NCBI GenBank assembly: GCA_030544235.1
Contig: CM060473.1
Span: forward strand, 26,644,198-26,708,197
Length of the DNA: 64,000 bases
Reading direction: 5' to 3'
From: Lepturacanthus savala
Taxonomy: Eukaryota; Chordata; Actinopteri; Scombriformes; Trichiuridae
This document shows positions 14,401 through 24,899 of this stretch, one piece after another. The translations under genes were made by a program, and so were the position numbers. The notes beneath the pieces were generated by a model that was not told the DNA's origin, did no database searches, and saw only the letters and a program-made list of their open reading frames with translations. Numbering within the stretch: position 1 is the first letter of the stretch; every line of letters starts with the position of its first letter.

Positions 14401-17400
14401 TGTTTTTTCATAACAAAAAATGAGAGAAAAACATGATGAAATCAATGACCTTAACCACTGACTCTGACCAAATTAACACACGTTTGTTGAAGGAAAAAGA
14501 CGAGATGAAATCTACTTTATCCCGTTGAACTCCAGGGTCCCCCCGTGAGATTGCTCCACTAATTGTGTACAAATATAGTGAAGCTATACATCAAATTAAA
14601 CAGGAGAAACTCCACTACAAGCACATATAAGTCATATTTACACACACCAAACACAACTCCAACACCAAGCAAATTAATTAACAAAAAAAAATCGGTATAC
14701 GATCATAAAGCCAACCCACTCGCCACATTTTGATGGTTAGCGCTCTGATACTTCATGTTACACAAACAAATGATCTCATATGAAAGCTGAGACTGTGACG
14801 AGTCCAACGGTACCATCAGTGTAGCTTTATGACAAAAACTCAGTAAACTAGCAGCAAAAAAACACAAAAGTAAAAAGTCGCTTGTTTGAAGCGACTAACA
14901 AAAAATGTGCTTTTTTTTGTTGCTGTTTTGGGATGAAAATTTGTATTTGTGAGCAATAAATGGTTGTTTTGTGTCGACCAACATCTCCAGAGATATTTCG
15001 AGCAGAAACTTAAAAAAAAAGTGCTGGAGTTCAAGGGGTTAATAAATAAAAACGTAATAAATATTTCGTTTTTAGTCACAAACTTTTTACAATTCAATTA
15101 CAATCCAAAAAGGGTCTTCACTGCATGCATGTGTGTAGTATCCATCAGTGCTGTCAGCACTAAATGCGGCGACGTCTGCTAAACTGAATTTAAAAAAAAG
15201 GTCTCAACCTTCTGTAGAAAGACTATTGACTAAACTTTTCTTTGCCTGAAACTAGTCTAGACTAGACAAGTCGATTAAATATGACTAAATGATGGCATTT
15301 GAGACAAGACTAAGACTAAAACTAAGTTTAAAAATAGCAAAATTAACACTTATTTATTGTTTATTTCAGCAAGAACTTCTGGACTTGTACACGTTAAATC
15401 TGCACCGCATCGATAAGGACGTTCAGCGCTGTGACAGGAACTACTGGTACTTCACTCCCGCAAACCTGGAGAAACTACGAAACATCATGTGCAGGTAAAT
15501 CACCTGGAAATAATCAGAGAAGAGAAGCTGGAACCAGAGAATTTGGACGTTTTCTACTTAAAAAATGACTCAAATCGTTTAATTGATTATGAAAATAGTT
15601 GTCAATTAATGTAATAGTTGCAATTAATCAATTAATCAACTAATCATTGCAGCTCTAGATGAGTTCATCAGGTATTTTTATCACTTAAAGCTGTTATTTC
15701 CTCTTTAAACAGACTAATCTGATACAGATACTGTCCAGTTTCTACTTTAACAAGTGGAAGTTTCTCAAAACCTTTCAAAATAAAAGACACGACATTTTTG
15801 AAGAACTGACTCTGTGACATTACAAATCCAAAGATCATCAGTTTATTATTATAGAGACTAAAGAAACCAGGAAATAATCAGAGAAGAGAAGCTGGAAGCA
15901 GAGATTTTGGACGTTTTCTAATTAAAAATGACTCAAATTCATTAATCGATTATCAGAATATATGGATGTCAAATCAAATGTGGGGTTCCTCAGGGTTCCG
16001 TTCTAGATCCTGTGAAGTTTCACTCATCAGTTTATTATTATAGAGAATAAAGAAACCAGGAAATAATCAGAGAAGAGAAGCTGGAACCAGAGAATTTGGA
16101 CATTTTCTTCTATAAAAAGACTCAAATCAATTAATCAATTATCAAAATAGTTGGTGAATAATGTTGGTTAGTTGGAAACTAATCAATTATTCATTGCAGC
16201 TCTAGTTTAGTGTGTACATTAAAATGATTTTGGCACATAGTAGGTAATGGATTAATTAATTAATTAATTAAGAAAAATGTATAATATATAAGATAATGTC
16301 TTTACTCAGCTGGAAGTATAGATATTAGGATTTAAATGTGTAGAAATTGCAGCATCAACTCAAGCTTTTTACTTAAAAGTGTAAAACTTCTGGTTTAAAG
16401 TATAAAAGTAGTAGAATCAGTCAAAATATATGAGCTGTCATCACTTTTTATCAAGAGAATAAACATGTTTTATGTGTTGTTCTGTCCTTTTAAAGGATTT
16501 TCACAGTAAAAAAGTTCTGATTGGTTATAATTTAAGACACGGAGCAGGTCAAAAAATTCACTTTCTGGCAGAAAATCACTTTCTGAAAATACAAAAAGAG
16601 CCTGGCAGGTAAAATCCGTCATGTTCTTATTTTTACAGCTACATCTGGAGACATCTGGATATCGGTTACGTGCAGGGAATGTGTGACCTGCTGGCTCCTC
16701 TTCTGGTGATTCTAGATGATGGTGAGTCAACAAGATGAATCATTTTCTAAAATAAAAAAAGATATGTTGTTTTTTACTGTTACTGGAGAGTTTTCTCATT
16801 CTGCTGCTTCCTTTCAGAGGCCATCGCCTTCAGCTGTTTCACTGAGCTCATGAAGAGAATGAATCAAAACTTCCCTCATGGAGGAGCCATGGATACTCAC
16901 TTTGCCAACATGCGCTCTCTAATTCAGGTAAAACACTAAATTATTAATTATAGGCATTTCTATCCCCTTAAATTGAATCCCAGCACTCCTAAAATTCAAC
17001 AGATTTTTAATTTTTTATACTTTTTTTTAACAAGCTACGAAGCAGAACTTGGTTGAAACACACCAGCTTGTAGATATCAACAACTTTTCTTATTTTTAAG
17101 TGTATTTTTATTCATGTATTTGTATTATATAACACAGACAAGAAGGGAAAAGCAGAGGAGAAAAACGTTGAAAAGGTTTTTATGCATTGAATTTCAAAAT
17201 AAAAGTCTTCAGTGAATGCTTTTCTTTCATAAATGTGCAATAAAATGTACAAAACAGTGAAATGCATCCTGTCTGGCTGTCTAATTCTACTAAATCCTAG
17301 AATTTACATCCTAGAATCCTACATATAAGGAAAATAGTTCTTTCTGAATAAGCTAAACTTTCCTAGCTTTGCCCCTGTTAACAACACATATGGACATGTA

Positions 17401-18549
17401 AGTATTGAAGAATTCAGGCTCCACTAAATCCATGAATCACCCCCAAACCTCTCACTTTCCCTTTTTATATATATTTCCCTGAATCTCTGTATAGATCCTG
17501 GACTCTGAGATGTTTGAGTTAATGCACCAGAACGGCGACTACACCCACTTCTACTTCTGCTACCGCTGGTTCCTCCTCGACTTCAAGCGAGGTAAAGTAG
17601 CAGCGGAGTTTGTGCCAATTAGAGGAATCGGAGAGATTCTGCCCTCTCTGACCCCTGTTTGTCGATATAAAGCTGCAGCTTGTTAACAAGATGTGCAAAG
17701 GAAGGGATTCAGAGGCAGATATATTTGTTTGAAAAGATTCCCTGGGAGTTTCTGATGAAATAATTGGCCTGACCTGCAACAGCATGGATGGGATTTATAC
17801 TAGAGCTTTAGCTATGGGCTGTTATAGCGTGAATACAGCATGTTTCACACCTTCAGATCTTATTTCTCTCGACTGATAACTCCGACACATTTGCACCAAA
17901 CTAATTTTATCCTACTTTAAATATTTTTAAAAATATTTTAAATACATTAGGATTGAATTATTTCTACTTTATAATTAATTATTTATTTTATAGTCAATGT
18001 TATAGTTTAACTCCTACATTTCCCAAAGCTGTAGATTCAACCTAAAATGTCTTTTTTTGTCCACAACCCAAAGATCATCAGTTTATTATTATAGAAGATT
18101 AAAGAAACCAGGAAATAATCAGAGAAGAGAAGCTGGAACCAGAGAATTTAGACATTTTCATTTGATTATCAAAATAGTTGGCGATTAATTGATTTATCGA
18201 CTAATTACTGCAGCTCCACCTTTATGAATAAATAATAATGTGAGTCCTGTTTGTCATCTATATTAAAACATGCTTATATTGATTTATATTGAATGTGTTT
18301 AGCACAATTTTCTTCTTAAAAATGACTCAAATCAATTTAGGACCCCTTGAAAATGAATGGACTCCTCTCAAAGGGTTTATCCTGACTCAAAAATCCATTA
18401 ATTATCAAAATAGTTGGCAAAATTATCATAGTTAATTATAATATGAATAATATACAAACTCATACATATTGTAAAAACTACACTGAGAAATGCTTTGTTG
18501 AAATTATTTGATCATGTCAATTAGTTGCATGAAATTATTTATCTAACTC

Positions 18550-18598
<49 letters not shown>

Positions 18599-21024
18599 GT
18601 ATATATGTGTATGTATATATGTATATATATATGTGTATATATATTTAATTGATCTTATATTTTTCAGTACTTGCATAATATTTATTTTGAGTATGAGTCA
18701 TTTTCCAGGAGACTTCTACCTAAATCCTTTAGAATGGAATTATTTCTACTTCTTATTTTGGTATCTAATGTTTGATATCTAAGTTAAACCCAATCTAATT
18801 AAAACTTTTAGCTGTTTATCTGTATCTTAAACAATTAATTTAACATTAATGAACTAAACCAAATATGTTTCTTTGTCTGCACATGTGCAGAAGATGTTGA
18901 TATCTTCTGCATATATCTCAGGTTATCATTACATTATCTAATTACTTTGAGTGAAATTGGCTTGTTTTAAGGAAGGGCAGTACATTTTAGAATTCATTTA
19001 GAAACAAAGGTATGATTCAGTAATGAACTCTATTAAATAACCCAGGTAGAAACATATACCAATGTGTCAGATGAATGTTTTTCAGTGTATTTTCTCTCTC
19101 AGAGCTGGTGTATGACGACGTGTTTGCCGTCTGGGAAACTATCTGGGCGGCCAAGTTCGCCTCCTCCAGTCACTTCGTCCTCTTCATCGCTCTGGCACTG
19201 GTGGAGATCTACAGGGACATCATCCTGGAGAACAACATGGACTTTACTGACATTATTAAATTCTTCAATGGTAAAAAAAAAGAAATGTAATATAGAAAAA
19301 AAAAATCCTTTTTTAAGCTTCTTTTTATTGAATTTTCATGTAGAACTTATACAAACTCCACATCCAGGGTCAGATACACATATACACAAGATAAAAAATA
19401 CAATTACACATCTTATATAATAATATAATTATATAATAATAAAATACATTTAAAATAAATAAATAAGTTGTAGCACAATTGTTGAAAAATGTACTTTTTC
19501 TGTTTTATTTTGTTTGAACTTATCAAATGATTTTATTCTTGTATGTATGTAAATCGACTTTGATTACTTAGAAAATAATTATATAAAGTATATATAAATT
19601 AAATTAAACGTCTGCTAATGTGCCCTCTAGGAGCCAAAACACTTGATAAAGTGTCCTCGGGGAGGGAAAACATGCTAAAGTGCCCCTTGGAGTGTTAAAG
19701 TGTTTGCTAAAGTGCCCTCAAGAGCCAAAAAAATGTTGAAGTGCCCTCTAGGAGCCAAGACATGTGCTAAAGTGCCCTCATGTAAGCCAAAATATGTACT
19801 GAAGTGCCCTCAGGAGCCAAAACACATGCTAAAGTGTCCTCTAGGAGCCAAATTGAGTGCTAAAGTGCCCTCTTGGAATCCAAATGCATGCTTAAGTGCC
19901 CTCTAGGAGCCAAAACACATCCTGAAGTGTTCTCTAGGAGCCAAAACATCTGCTAAAGTGCCCTCATGGAAGCCAAATTGTGTGCTAAATTGCCCTTTAG
20001 GAGCCAAATTGTGTGCTGAAGTGCCCTCAGGAGCCAAAACACATGCTAAAGTGTCCTCTAGGAGCCAAATTGTATACTAGAGTACCCTCTTGAAAGCCTG
20101 AACGCATGCTAAAGTGCCCTCTAGGAGCCAAAACACATCCTAAAGTGCCCTCTAGGAGCCAAAACACATCCTAAAGTGCCCTCTAGGAGCCAAATTGCAT
20201 GCTAAAGTGCCCTCATGTAAGCCAAAATATATACTAAATTGCCCTCTTGGAGCCAAATCGTTTACTGAAGTGCCCTCGGGAGCCAAAAACACATGCTAAA
20301 GTGTACTCTAGGAGCCAAATTGAGTGCTAAAGTTCCCTCTTGGAATCCATATGCATGCTCAAGTGCCCTCTAGGAGTCAAAACACTTGATAAAGTGCCCC
20401 TAGGAGCCAAAAAACATCCTGAAGTGCCCTCATGGAAGCCAAAATATGTGCTAAATTGCCCTCTAGGAGCCAAATTGTGTGCTGAAGTGCCATCAGGAGC
20501 CAAAACACATGCTAAAGTGCCCTCTAGGAGCCAAATTGTATGCTAGAGTACCCTCTTGGAAGCCTGAACGCATGCTAAAGTGCCCTCTAGGAGCCAAAAC
20601 ACATCCTAAAGTGCCCTCTAGGAGCCAAAACACATCCTAAAGTGCCCTCTAGGAGCATAATTGCATGCTAAAGTGCCCTCATGGAAGTCAAAGACATGCT
20701 AACGTGCCCTCTAGGAGTCACAACATGTGCTAAAGTGCCCTCTAGGAGTCACAACATGTGCTAAAGTGCCCTCCTCCTGTGCCCTTTTTTCCTTTTTGCC
20801 CCAGTCCTTCAGTAAGTCTGTACACGCCACTGTTGGAGATCCATTAAAAATGTTCCACTGATCCTTCTTCTTGCTTTTTGACATTTATTCATGTGTCAAA
20901 GACGAATCTGAAGTTTTCTTCTCCTTCTCTTTCAGAAATGGCCGAACACCACAACATAAAGCAGATTCTGACCCTGGCGAGAGATCTGGTCTGCAAGGTG
21001 CAGATGCTTATAGAGAACAAGTGA
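1537..21024 (+). CDS. sgsm1: Small G protein signalling modulator 1 (RUN-TBC Rab regulator), 3' part, 16 exons
   Basis: Coding exons: 1537-1604, 2525-2688, 3822-3957, 5415-5544, 7050-7114, 9174-9319, 10868-10996, 11104-11286, 12660-12731, 13278-14306, 15370-15494, 16639-16721, 16818-16927, 17495-17591, 19103-19270, 20936-21024. All have AG/GT borders and consistent phases, giving 930 codons plus stop. The N-terminal RUN domain lies upstream of the window. The first exons (VYWDYAM... to KVFPKLRKR) are the PH-like Rab-binding region of the SGSM/RUTBC family. A split TBC domain follows: VWPFLLGHYQFGM, then a long acidic linker, then the catalytic half. Window-relative residues 721-727 (IDKDVQR) form the IxxDxxR arginine finger and 759-761 (YVQ) the glutamine finger, so Rab-GAP residues are present. 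The protein ends KVQMLIENK. GHYQFGMTE and the SDSSSSTQVFESV linker fit SGSM1 better than SGSM2 (from memory). Family members act on Rab/Rap small GTPases in endosomal and Golgi traffic. The donor of the large exon (TCT/GTACGA) is weak but keeps frame. Confidence 0.92.
3045..3670 (+). mobile_element. Non-LTR retrotransposon reverse-transcriptase relic (L2/Rex1-like)
   Basis: Conceptual translation in shifting frames gives RT landmarks in the right order: PLLKKPDLNV (about 3,075), NFRPIS (about 3,118), LLDLSGA (about 3,320), GVPQGS followed by GPILF (about 3,435-3,475), and YADD (about 3,511-3,525). Stops and frameshifts separate the blocks, so it is a dead fragment in an sgsm1 intron. Assignment to the L2/Rex1-type fish LINEs is from memory of their motifs; an RT search would settle it. 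Confidence 0.7.
4030..4725. repeat. Minisatellite array with GC-rich tail
   Basis: About 20 degenerate copies of a 30-40 bp unit built on GGGCACTTTAGCATGC and TTTTGGCTCCTAGA. The array is followed by a G/C tract and the end motif TGTGCACACCACTG at about 4,695-4,708. The same unit, in reverse complement, makes the array at 19,610-20,790 of the same gene, whose right edge carries TGTACACGCCACTG. Open frames through it are repeat artefacts. Confidence 0.85.
5375..5409. repeat. (TG)n microsatellite next to an sgsm1 acceptor
   Basis: About 17 TG repeats end five bases before the sgsm1 exon at 5,415 and form most of its polypyrimidine-like acceptor tract. Length variation could affect splicing; this is inference. 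Confidence 0.85.
5692..6392. repeat. 40-bp tandem array
   Basis: About 17 near-identical copies of a 40-bp unit containing ATCAATAATCACTATTAATG and TATAATATCAGTTATAGAT. Copies differ mainly at one or two positions (GATGATC / GATTATC / GACTATC), suggesting recent expansion. Single units occur elsewhere in the window near 2,360, 51,760 and 52,530-52,650. Confidence 0.9.
7440..8455. repeat. AT-rich satellite plus unique tail, left arm of an inverted pair
   Basis: Tandem units of about 36 bp (GCAAAAATATTTAATATAAT, then GAAAATATTTACTATA) fill 7,440-8,320. A non-tandem tail follows at 8,333-8,455 with CATTGAACACGTCACAAGT. The reverse complement of both parts lies at 11,681-12,510. Ile/Asn/Lys-rich frames here are satellite artefacts. 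Confidence 0.88.
8620..9010 (-). mobile_element. Dispersed MITE-like repeat copy
   Basis: The right end reads GTGTGAGAACCACTGATG, preceded by a block with CTTATCAGATAGAATCCGA and AAGTCTAGTTTC. Related copies are at 10,400-10,710 (same orientation) and 60,165-60,540 (opposite orientation, starting GCGGTTCTCAAACCTTTTC). This is a common fish non-autonomous element; family name not assigned. Confidence 0.5.
10400..10710 (-). mobile_element. Dispersed MITE-like repeat copy
   Basis: Shares TCATTCCTCCATAATTTT, ACATCTAAAATCTTATCAGA and GGTCTAGTTTTTGTG blocks with the copies at 8,620-9,010 and 60,165-60,540. Non-coding, inside an sgsm1 intron. Confidence 0.45.
11681..12510. repeat. AT-rich satellite plus tail, right arm of an inverted pair
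   Basis: Reverse-complement counterpart of 7,440-8,455. The tail (about 11,681-11,825) matches nearly base for base, and the tandem units (TAAATATTTTCATTATATTA) follow. The two arms enclose sgsm1 exons 9174-9319, 10868-10996 and 11104-11286. Confidence 0.88.
13278..14306 (+). other. sgsm1: Giant acidic linker exon of sgsm1
   Basis: A single 343-codon exon begins VFESVEEVDQIE and is very rich in Glu, Lys, Ser and Thr. It sits between the two halves of the TBC domain. Early blocks (NGALQNG, SSPDSGHPSS, NFSV) match the SGSM1 linker, while the middle is a poorly conserved acidic stretch, likely disordered. The end is set by the phase-0 junction to QELLDLYTLNLHR in the next exon. Confidence 0.75.
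15505..16210. repeat. Dispersed repeat family, three tandemly spaced copies
   Basis: Three copies of a block AACCAGGAAATAATCAGAGA ... AGAAGCTGGAACCAGAGA ... TTTGGACATTTTCTTC followed by TTAATCGATTATC-type sequence and GCAGCTCTAG. Other copies: 18,060-18,215, 40,240-40,400, 46,890-47,190, 47,610-47,700, 62,390-62,500 and 62,880-63,060. Non-coding; probably a MITE or SINE, class not determined. Confidence 0.65.
15958..16015 (+). mobile_element. Short LINE reverse-transcriptase fragment
   Basis: Translates as CGVPQGSVLDPV, the conserved RT motif of non-LTR elements. It is embedded between dispersed repeat copies in an sgsm1 intron. Too short to classify. Confidence 0.5.
18060..18220. repeat. 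Dispersed repeat copy
   Basis: Carries AAAGATCATCAGTTTATTAT, AAACCAGGAAATAATCAGAG and ATCGACTAATTACTGCAGCT, as in the 15,505-16,210 copies. Confidence 0.6.
18555..18645. repeat. (TG)n/(TA)n compound microsatellite
   Basis: About 14 TG repeats followed by alternating TATATG units in an sgsm1 intron. Confidence 0.85.
19610..20790. repeat. Minisatellite array, inverted relative to the 4,030 array
   Basis: Roughly 30 copies of a unit reading TGCTAAAGTGCCCTCTAGGA followed by GCCAAAACACA. This is the reverse complement of the unit at 4,030-4,645. The right edge (about 20,815-20,832) has TGTACACGCCACTG. It fills most of the last sgsm1 intron. Confidence 0.87.
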
Positions 21025-22540
21025 TTTGTGGTGTTTGTCTTCTTTTTCCTTCCAAGTAAACGGCTGTAGCAGCACAAGAGTAAAACACACACATCTACAC
21101 ACACACACACACACACACATTACACCAAGCCTTTACAGTCACCGTTTGCTGCTATGAGCCTTATTAACTGTATCCACTATGTTGTGTGTGTTGTCAACAG
21201 GTGTGTGAGAATATTATGCTTCATATTTGTCAGTATGTGGGGAAAAAAAGCAAATGTAAAAGAAGAAACTATTACTTTTATTTCTAAATATTTTGTTAGA
21301 AATCCCTCAAGTGTCAGACTTAATCAGAGTGCACTTAATATTTTGAGATAAGGATGGATTTAGTTGCACATTTCAAACCAAAACGCAGAGCTGAATTCAA
21401 CCAGAGACTATATTTATGAGGAAAAATGTTGTGATAATAGTTTTTAGTACTTATTTTAATAGTTGAGGTCTACAAGGTGAAATAAAATGTTAAACACAGA
21501 AGCAGGTTTTCCCCTTATCCTCTTCCCTAATGAAGGAATGAATGTCTTTTTGTTGTTTTTTTACCCCAAAATCAAACTAATTTTCACTGAAAACTGGATT
21601 TTAGTCCAAAACGTAACACAACCTCTAATTATTTTAAACAGATCGCAGCATTTCAGTGATTTAATATCCAATAACAGTGTTTTCAATGTCCTTGAACTGC
21701 CTTGTCTGCCAAATAGTATGTCTTTATTTGTCATGTGTGAACTGTGTTGTACTGAGAGAAAATTGTGTTCGAATTCTGATGATTATATTAAGTTATCACT
21801 GGTAGAATCATAACCTGATATTTAAGTGACTTATAGTTCTGAGTAATGATTTATTCAAAGCAACAAGCCTGATTTTGAAAGTCCTCCAAGTTCTATTTTT
21901 CATCATCCAGTGAATCACTGTATATTTTGTAAATTGTGCAGTTTACTCACGTTGATTTTTGTATTGTCTTGTATTGTCTCTTTGCATTTCCTAGACGTCT
22001 TTTAGCCGAATGTTAATTTCAGCGTAAATGTTATTATGAATTGGGAAGAACAGATGACGGCAAATGATATTTCAGTGTGCGAGCCACCTCCACACAGAAG
22101 TTAACATGATTTGACTGTGATTTGCAAAGTTAATTCCAAACAAAAAGATCTGATTTGACTTTGTGAGGATATAAAATATATAAACTTTTATCCCCTTAAA
22201 TGAAAACTAAGTTCCCAACATTAGTTTTGTGTCACTTAATGTTGTGGTAAGATGAACTGCATTTAATATTGGTGTGATTATCCTTTGTGAATGCTAACTG
22301 CTGCCAGAAAACTCCTAATTTATTATAACATTTATTCACCCCAAAACATATTTATTTATTTATTGATTGTTCTCATCCAGATGCTGCTTTCTTTTATTTT
22401 GTAAAGCTGATATTTTTATTTTGTGCCCAGTTCTAAATGTGTATTGTACAACAATCAAATTATATACTTAAGAGTTCATATATAAATATATATTCAATGG
22501 TATATGTTCTTATTAATAAAAAAAATAAAAATGGAATCAT
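21025..22540 (+). other. sgsm1: sgsm1 3' untranslated region (probable)
   Basis: No coding frame of note follows the sgsm1 stop. A (CA)n run lies at 21,093-21,118. AATAAA-type signals cluster at 22,515-22,530, so the UTR may be about 1.5 kb. The transcript end is inferred. Confidence 0.5.
22515..22530 (+). terminator. Candidate polyadenylation signals for sgsm1
   Basis: AATAAA at 22,515-22,520 with a second just downstream. The AT-rich context makes chance occurrence possible. Confidence 0.35.
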
Positions 22541-22842
22541 TATTTTTCCAAAACACACTGTGATCTGTCTTTTACTGAATGGAATCATATTAAGATGTTA
22601 ATGATTTAAAATAACGTTTGTACATTAACTCCATTTGTGCTCCCATAAGGTTTTTATTCATAAATATTGGATGGATTAAATTTATGTCCCTCTCAAAATT
22701 TAGGACAACTTTTATGATCCTTTAAACCAGGGGTGTCAAACTCTATTTCTTCCTGGGCCACATCTATTTTATGGTTTCTCTCAAAAAGACTATTATATTA
22801 CATAATTCCCTCGTTATTCATAATAGTGAATAATTATAACTG

Positions 22843-23129
22843 ATTATTAATAGATGTTTGGCAGGAGGGCTGACTTCAGGTCAACATTCATTTAATTATA
22901 TTAAATGAAGGGAGGAAATGTTAGTTAGGTCTAATATAGTCACCTTAAAGATGGTCAAAAGGTTAAAAATAAATTAAAAGTAAAAAGAAAAATGGCCAGG
23001 AAGTTTTGAAGAGGAAGACTCGCTGGTTAACAAAGAGGAAGAAAGAGAAGAGGAAACACAAGAATTTATTGACTGCCGACTTAAAAACTCACTTAATGTC
23101 CTGCTAATTTATACTTAAGAATAAATATT
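22843..23129. repeat. Left flank of the tRNA-Lys/U6 locus, duplicated at 30,818
   Basis: 287 bp identical by eye to 30,818-31,104. It contains ATGGCCAGGAAGTTTTGAAG and GACTGCCGACTTAAAAACTC. No coding frame. Just upstream (about 22,733) is a fragment of the common fish repeat GGGGTGTCAAACTC. Confidence 0.9.
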
Positions 23130-23183
23130 TATAAGGACATTAACGTTACACCATCGGGTTTCGTTAGCAATAAAAGAACTTCC

Positions 23184-23255
23184 GCCCGAACAGGGACTTG
23201 AACCCTGGACCCTCAGATTAAAAGTCTGATGCTCTACCGACTGAGCTATCCGGGC
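23184..23255 (-). tRNA. tRNA-Lys (anticodon TTT)
   Basis: A 72-nt complete cloverleaf on the minus strand with no intron. The acceptor pair is GCCCGGA / TTCGGGC. It has box A TAGCTCAGTCGG, anticodon loop CTTTTAA flanked by CAGA/TCTG, and box B GGTTCAAGTCC. A TTTT Pol III stop lies directly downstream on the minus strand (AAAA at about 23,172). It charges lysine for AAA/AAG codons. It sits upstream of the U6 gene, on the opposite strand. Confidence 0.96.
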
Positions 23256-23837
23256 GCTCAGCAGCGTCTTAAACACTATGAAAAATAAACTTATCCAGGG
23301 TGGAATAGTAAATGTGTTATTTAGATAGTATGTTTACTCTTATTTTTCGTTAAATATCGCTTGTTTTGTACATTAACTGTTAATAAAGCGTTTCACCATG
23401 GTAAAACCTGCACCAACGGCTACAGTCAGCAAATAAAATACAGGTATCGAATCAAAGAGTGATTCTCTTTTTAAACCGTGATGGTTCCCTGACTTGAAAA
23501 ACGTCCCGGTTCACGTTAAAAGCTGAATAACGGAATAACGCCGGTAATAGAGGTCGTTGTGCAGTCATTTTAAATAAGTTCATCAACCGAAAAACGAACA
23601 ATATAACTTTATTTCACATCCAGACCACATTAAACCAAAATAAACCAGGTTCAGAACAAAACCTACTATTCTTAGGCCTGTCCAACATGGACATAGTTTA
23701 TAGTGAATAATTAATTTAATGATAATGATTTTCATTGAATTGTATGTTGCAGCACTATTGATACCTTTTATTATAATAACAACAGGTATTCTTTCGGTCT
23801 TTTTATGCATTTATTGATAATTCATAGTGGAGATACA

Positions 23838-23912
23838 ACAGATACGGGATTCGAACCGGCGTTTTCTGCGGTGAGGACCATAGCCTCTGTGAGGAATCAA
23901 GTGGCGCATGCG
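23838..23912 (-). pseudogene. tRNA-Glu-like 3' half (relic)
   Basis: On the minus strand CCTCACCGC is followed by GCCGGTTCGAATCCCG, like the anticodon arm and T arm of a tRNA-Glu(CTC). No D arm or matching 5' acceptor strand is present, so it is not a functional tRNA. Identity is tentative. Confidence 0.4.
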
Positions 23913-24229
23913 TAGTTTAGTGAATCTATGAGACATACTGTCGTAGTTAAAACAAAAATAATCTGTTTTTATTATCTTTACATTGATTTATATTATAATT
24001 ATATGTATTGTTTGACTTTATTGACAAGAAAAGGGGGGACAATATACAGAGGAAAGGACTGCCCGTTAAGGGTTTCGAAGGGGCGTTCAGGAAGCAGCGC
24101 AATGCGTATATGTAGCAGGCGCCCCATAATGACATGTATTGTAGTGATTTTTAGGGATATATTTCGCCTTCATTGACAGTACATGGTAGATATATACCAG
24201 AAAGGGGGAACAACGTGTAGAAAAGGACT

Positions 24230-24270
24230 GCTTGATACGGGATTCGAACCGGCGTTCCCTGTAGTATTTC
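24230..24270 (-). pseudogene. tRNA-like box-B relic
   Basis: Minus strand GGAACGCCGGTTCGAATCCC, nearly identical to the T-arm region of the relic at 23,838-23,912. No other tRNA parts. It lies just upstream of the U6 distal promoter element. Confidence 0.4.
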
Positions 24271-24296
24271 CCTCCGTTCCCCTTCCCCTCCCTCTG

Positions 24297-24547
24297 CTTT
24301 GCATAAATAGCCCACAATGCATCTCTCCCTCTCCGGTTTCCACTGAACAGTAAATATTTGGGCTCAGTACTAGAACCAGATTCCCTACACATACTAATTC
24401 AATGTGATGTATATTCTCAACACAACTGATCATAGAGTGAATCTAGATCTCCTTCCAATAGATATATTCAGGTCCTTTTCTGACACTTCCGCGTCGACTC
24501 CTTCCACCCTGAGTCAGGGGGCTTCAGGGACAGAGGCCGTTATATAC
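24297..24547 (+). promoter_or_regulatory. Pol III type-3 promoter of the U6 gene
   Basis: Distal element: octamer-like CTTTGCAT (24,297-24,304) and SPH/ZNF143-like CCCACAATGCATC (24,311-24,323), about 260 bp upstream. Proximal element: PSE-like TCCACCCTGAGTCAGGGGG (24,503-24,521, about -67 to -49). TATA box TATATAC at 24,541-24,547 (about -29 to -23). Spacing is what vertebrate U6 genes use, so the gene is likely expressed. Confidence 0.75.
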
Positions 24548-24569
24548 CGGCAGCAGGAAGGGCATGATT

Positions 24570-24582
24570 GTGTTACTCTGGT

Positions 24583-24625
<43 letters not shown>

Positions 24626-24676
24626 GGCCCCTGCGCAAGGATGACACGCAAATTCGTGAAGCGTTCCTCATTTTCT
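24570..24676 (+). ncRNA. U6 spliceosomal snRNA (5' stem variant)
   Basis: 107 nt. From AGCACATATACTAAAATTGG onward it follows U6 closely. The ACAGAGA box (about 24,609-24,615), the AGC triad (about 24,621), the intramolecular stem and GACACGCAAATTCGTGAAGC are intact. U6 pairs with U4, then U2 and the 5' splice site, at the spliceosome catalytic centre. The 5' end reads GTGTTACTCTGGTAGCAC rather than the usual GTGCTCGCTTCGGCAGCAC. The changed bases still pair as a 7-bp stem with loop TCTG. The 3' tail is CCTCATTTTCT instead of a clean T run. Confidence 0.93.
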
Positions 24677-24833
24677 ACCAAAATAGAACATTTTGTTCCA
24701 TTTCCATTGTTCTATTTCCATTTTTTTTTGCGAAAATTGACAGCGCCCCCCCGGTGGCCGATGGCCGGTGAAGGTACTGCATCAGCTCTTTATTAAAAAA
24801 AACAACTAAAGCTACAACAAATCGTCTTAAAAC
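24657..24833. repeat. U6 3' end and right flank, duplicated at 31,139
   Basis: 177 bp identical by eye to 31,139-31,315. It begins within U6 (TGAAGCGTTCCTC) and runs past a GCGCCCCCCCGGTGGCCGAT block. With 22,843-23,129 it brackets the segment missing from the second copy. Confidence 0.9.
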
Positions 24834-24899
24834 TTAAAACCAAAAAGTTTCCACGATTATTTTTCTCTAAAGTGAACTTAATTTCATGTGACCAGTTAT

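Larger units (their letters stand above)
23256..24296. other. Intergenic, mostly unannotatable
   Basis: No protein-coding exon recognised. Contains two tRNA-like 3' halves (entered separately) and a related block at about 24,021-24,090. Otherwise AT-rich unique-looking sequence. Confidence 0.5.

Noticed and set aside
19610..20790. CRISPR-like or coding repeat (Cys/Pro/Lys-rich frames)
   Set aside because: Degenerate minisatellite without spacers; frames are short and differ between copies.
1537..21024. Assignment to sgsm2
   Set aside because: The GHYQFGMTE segment and the SDSSSSTQVFESV linker fit sgsm1 better than the sgsm2 equivalents I remember.
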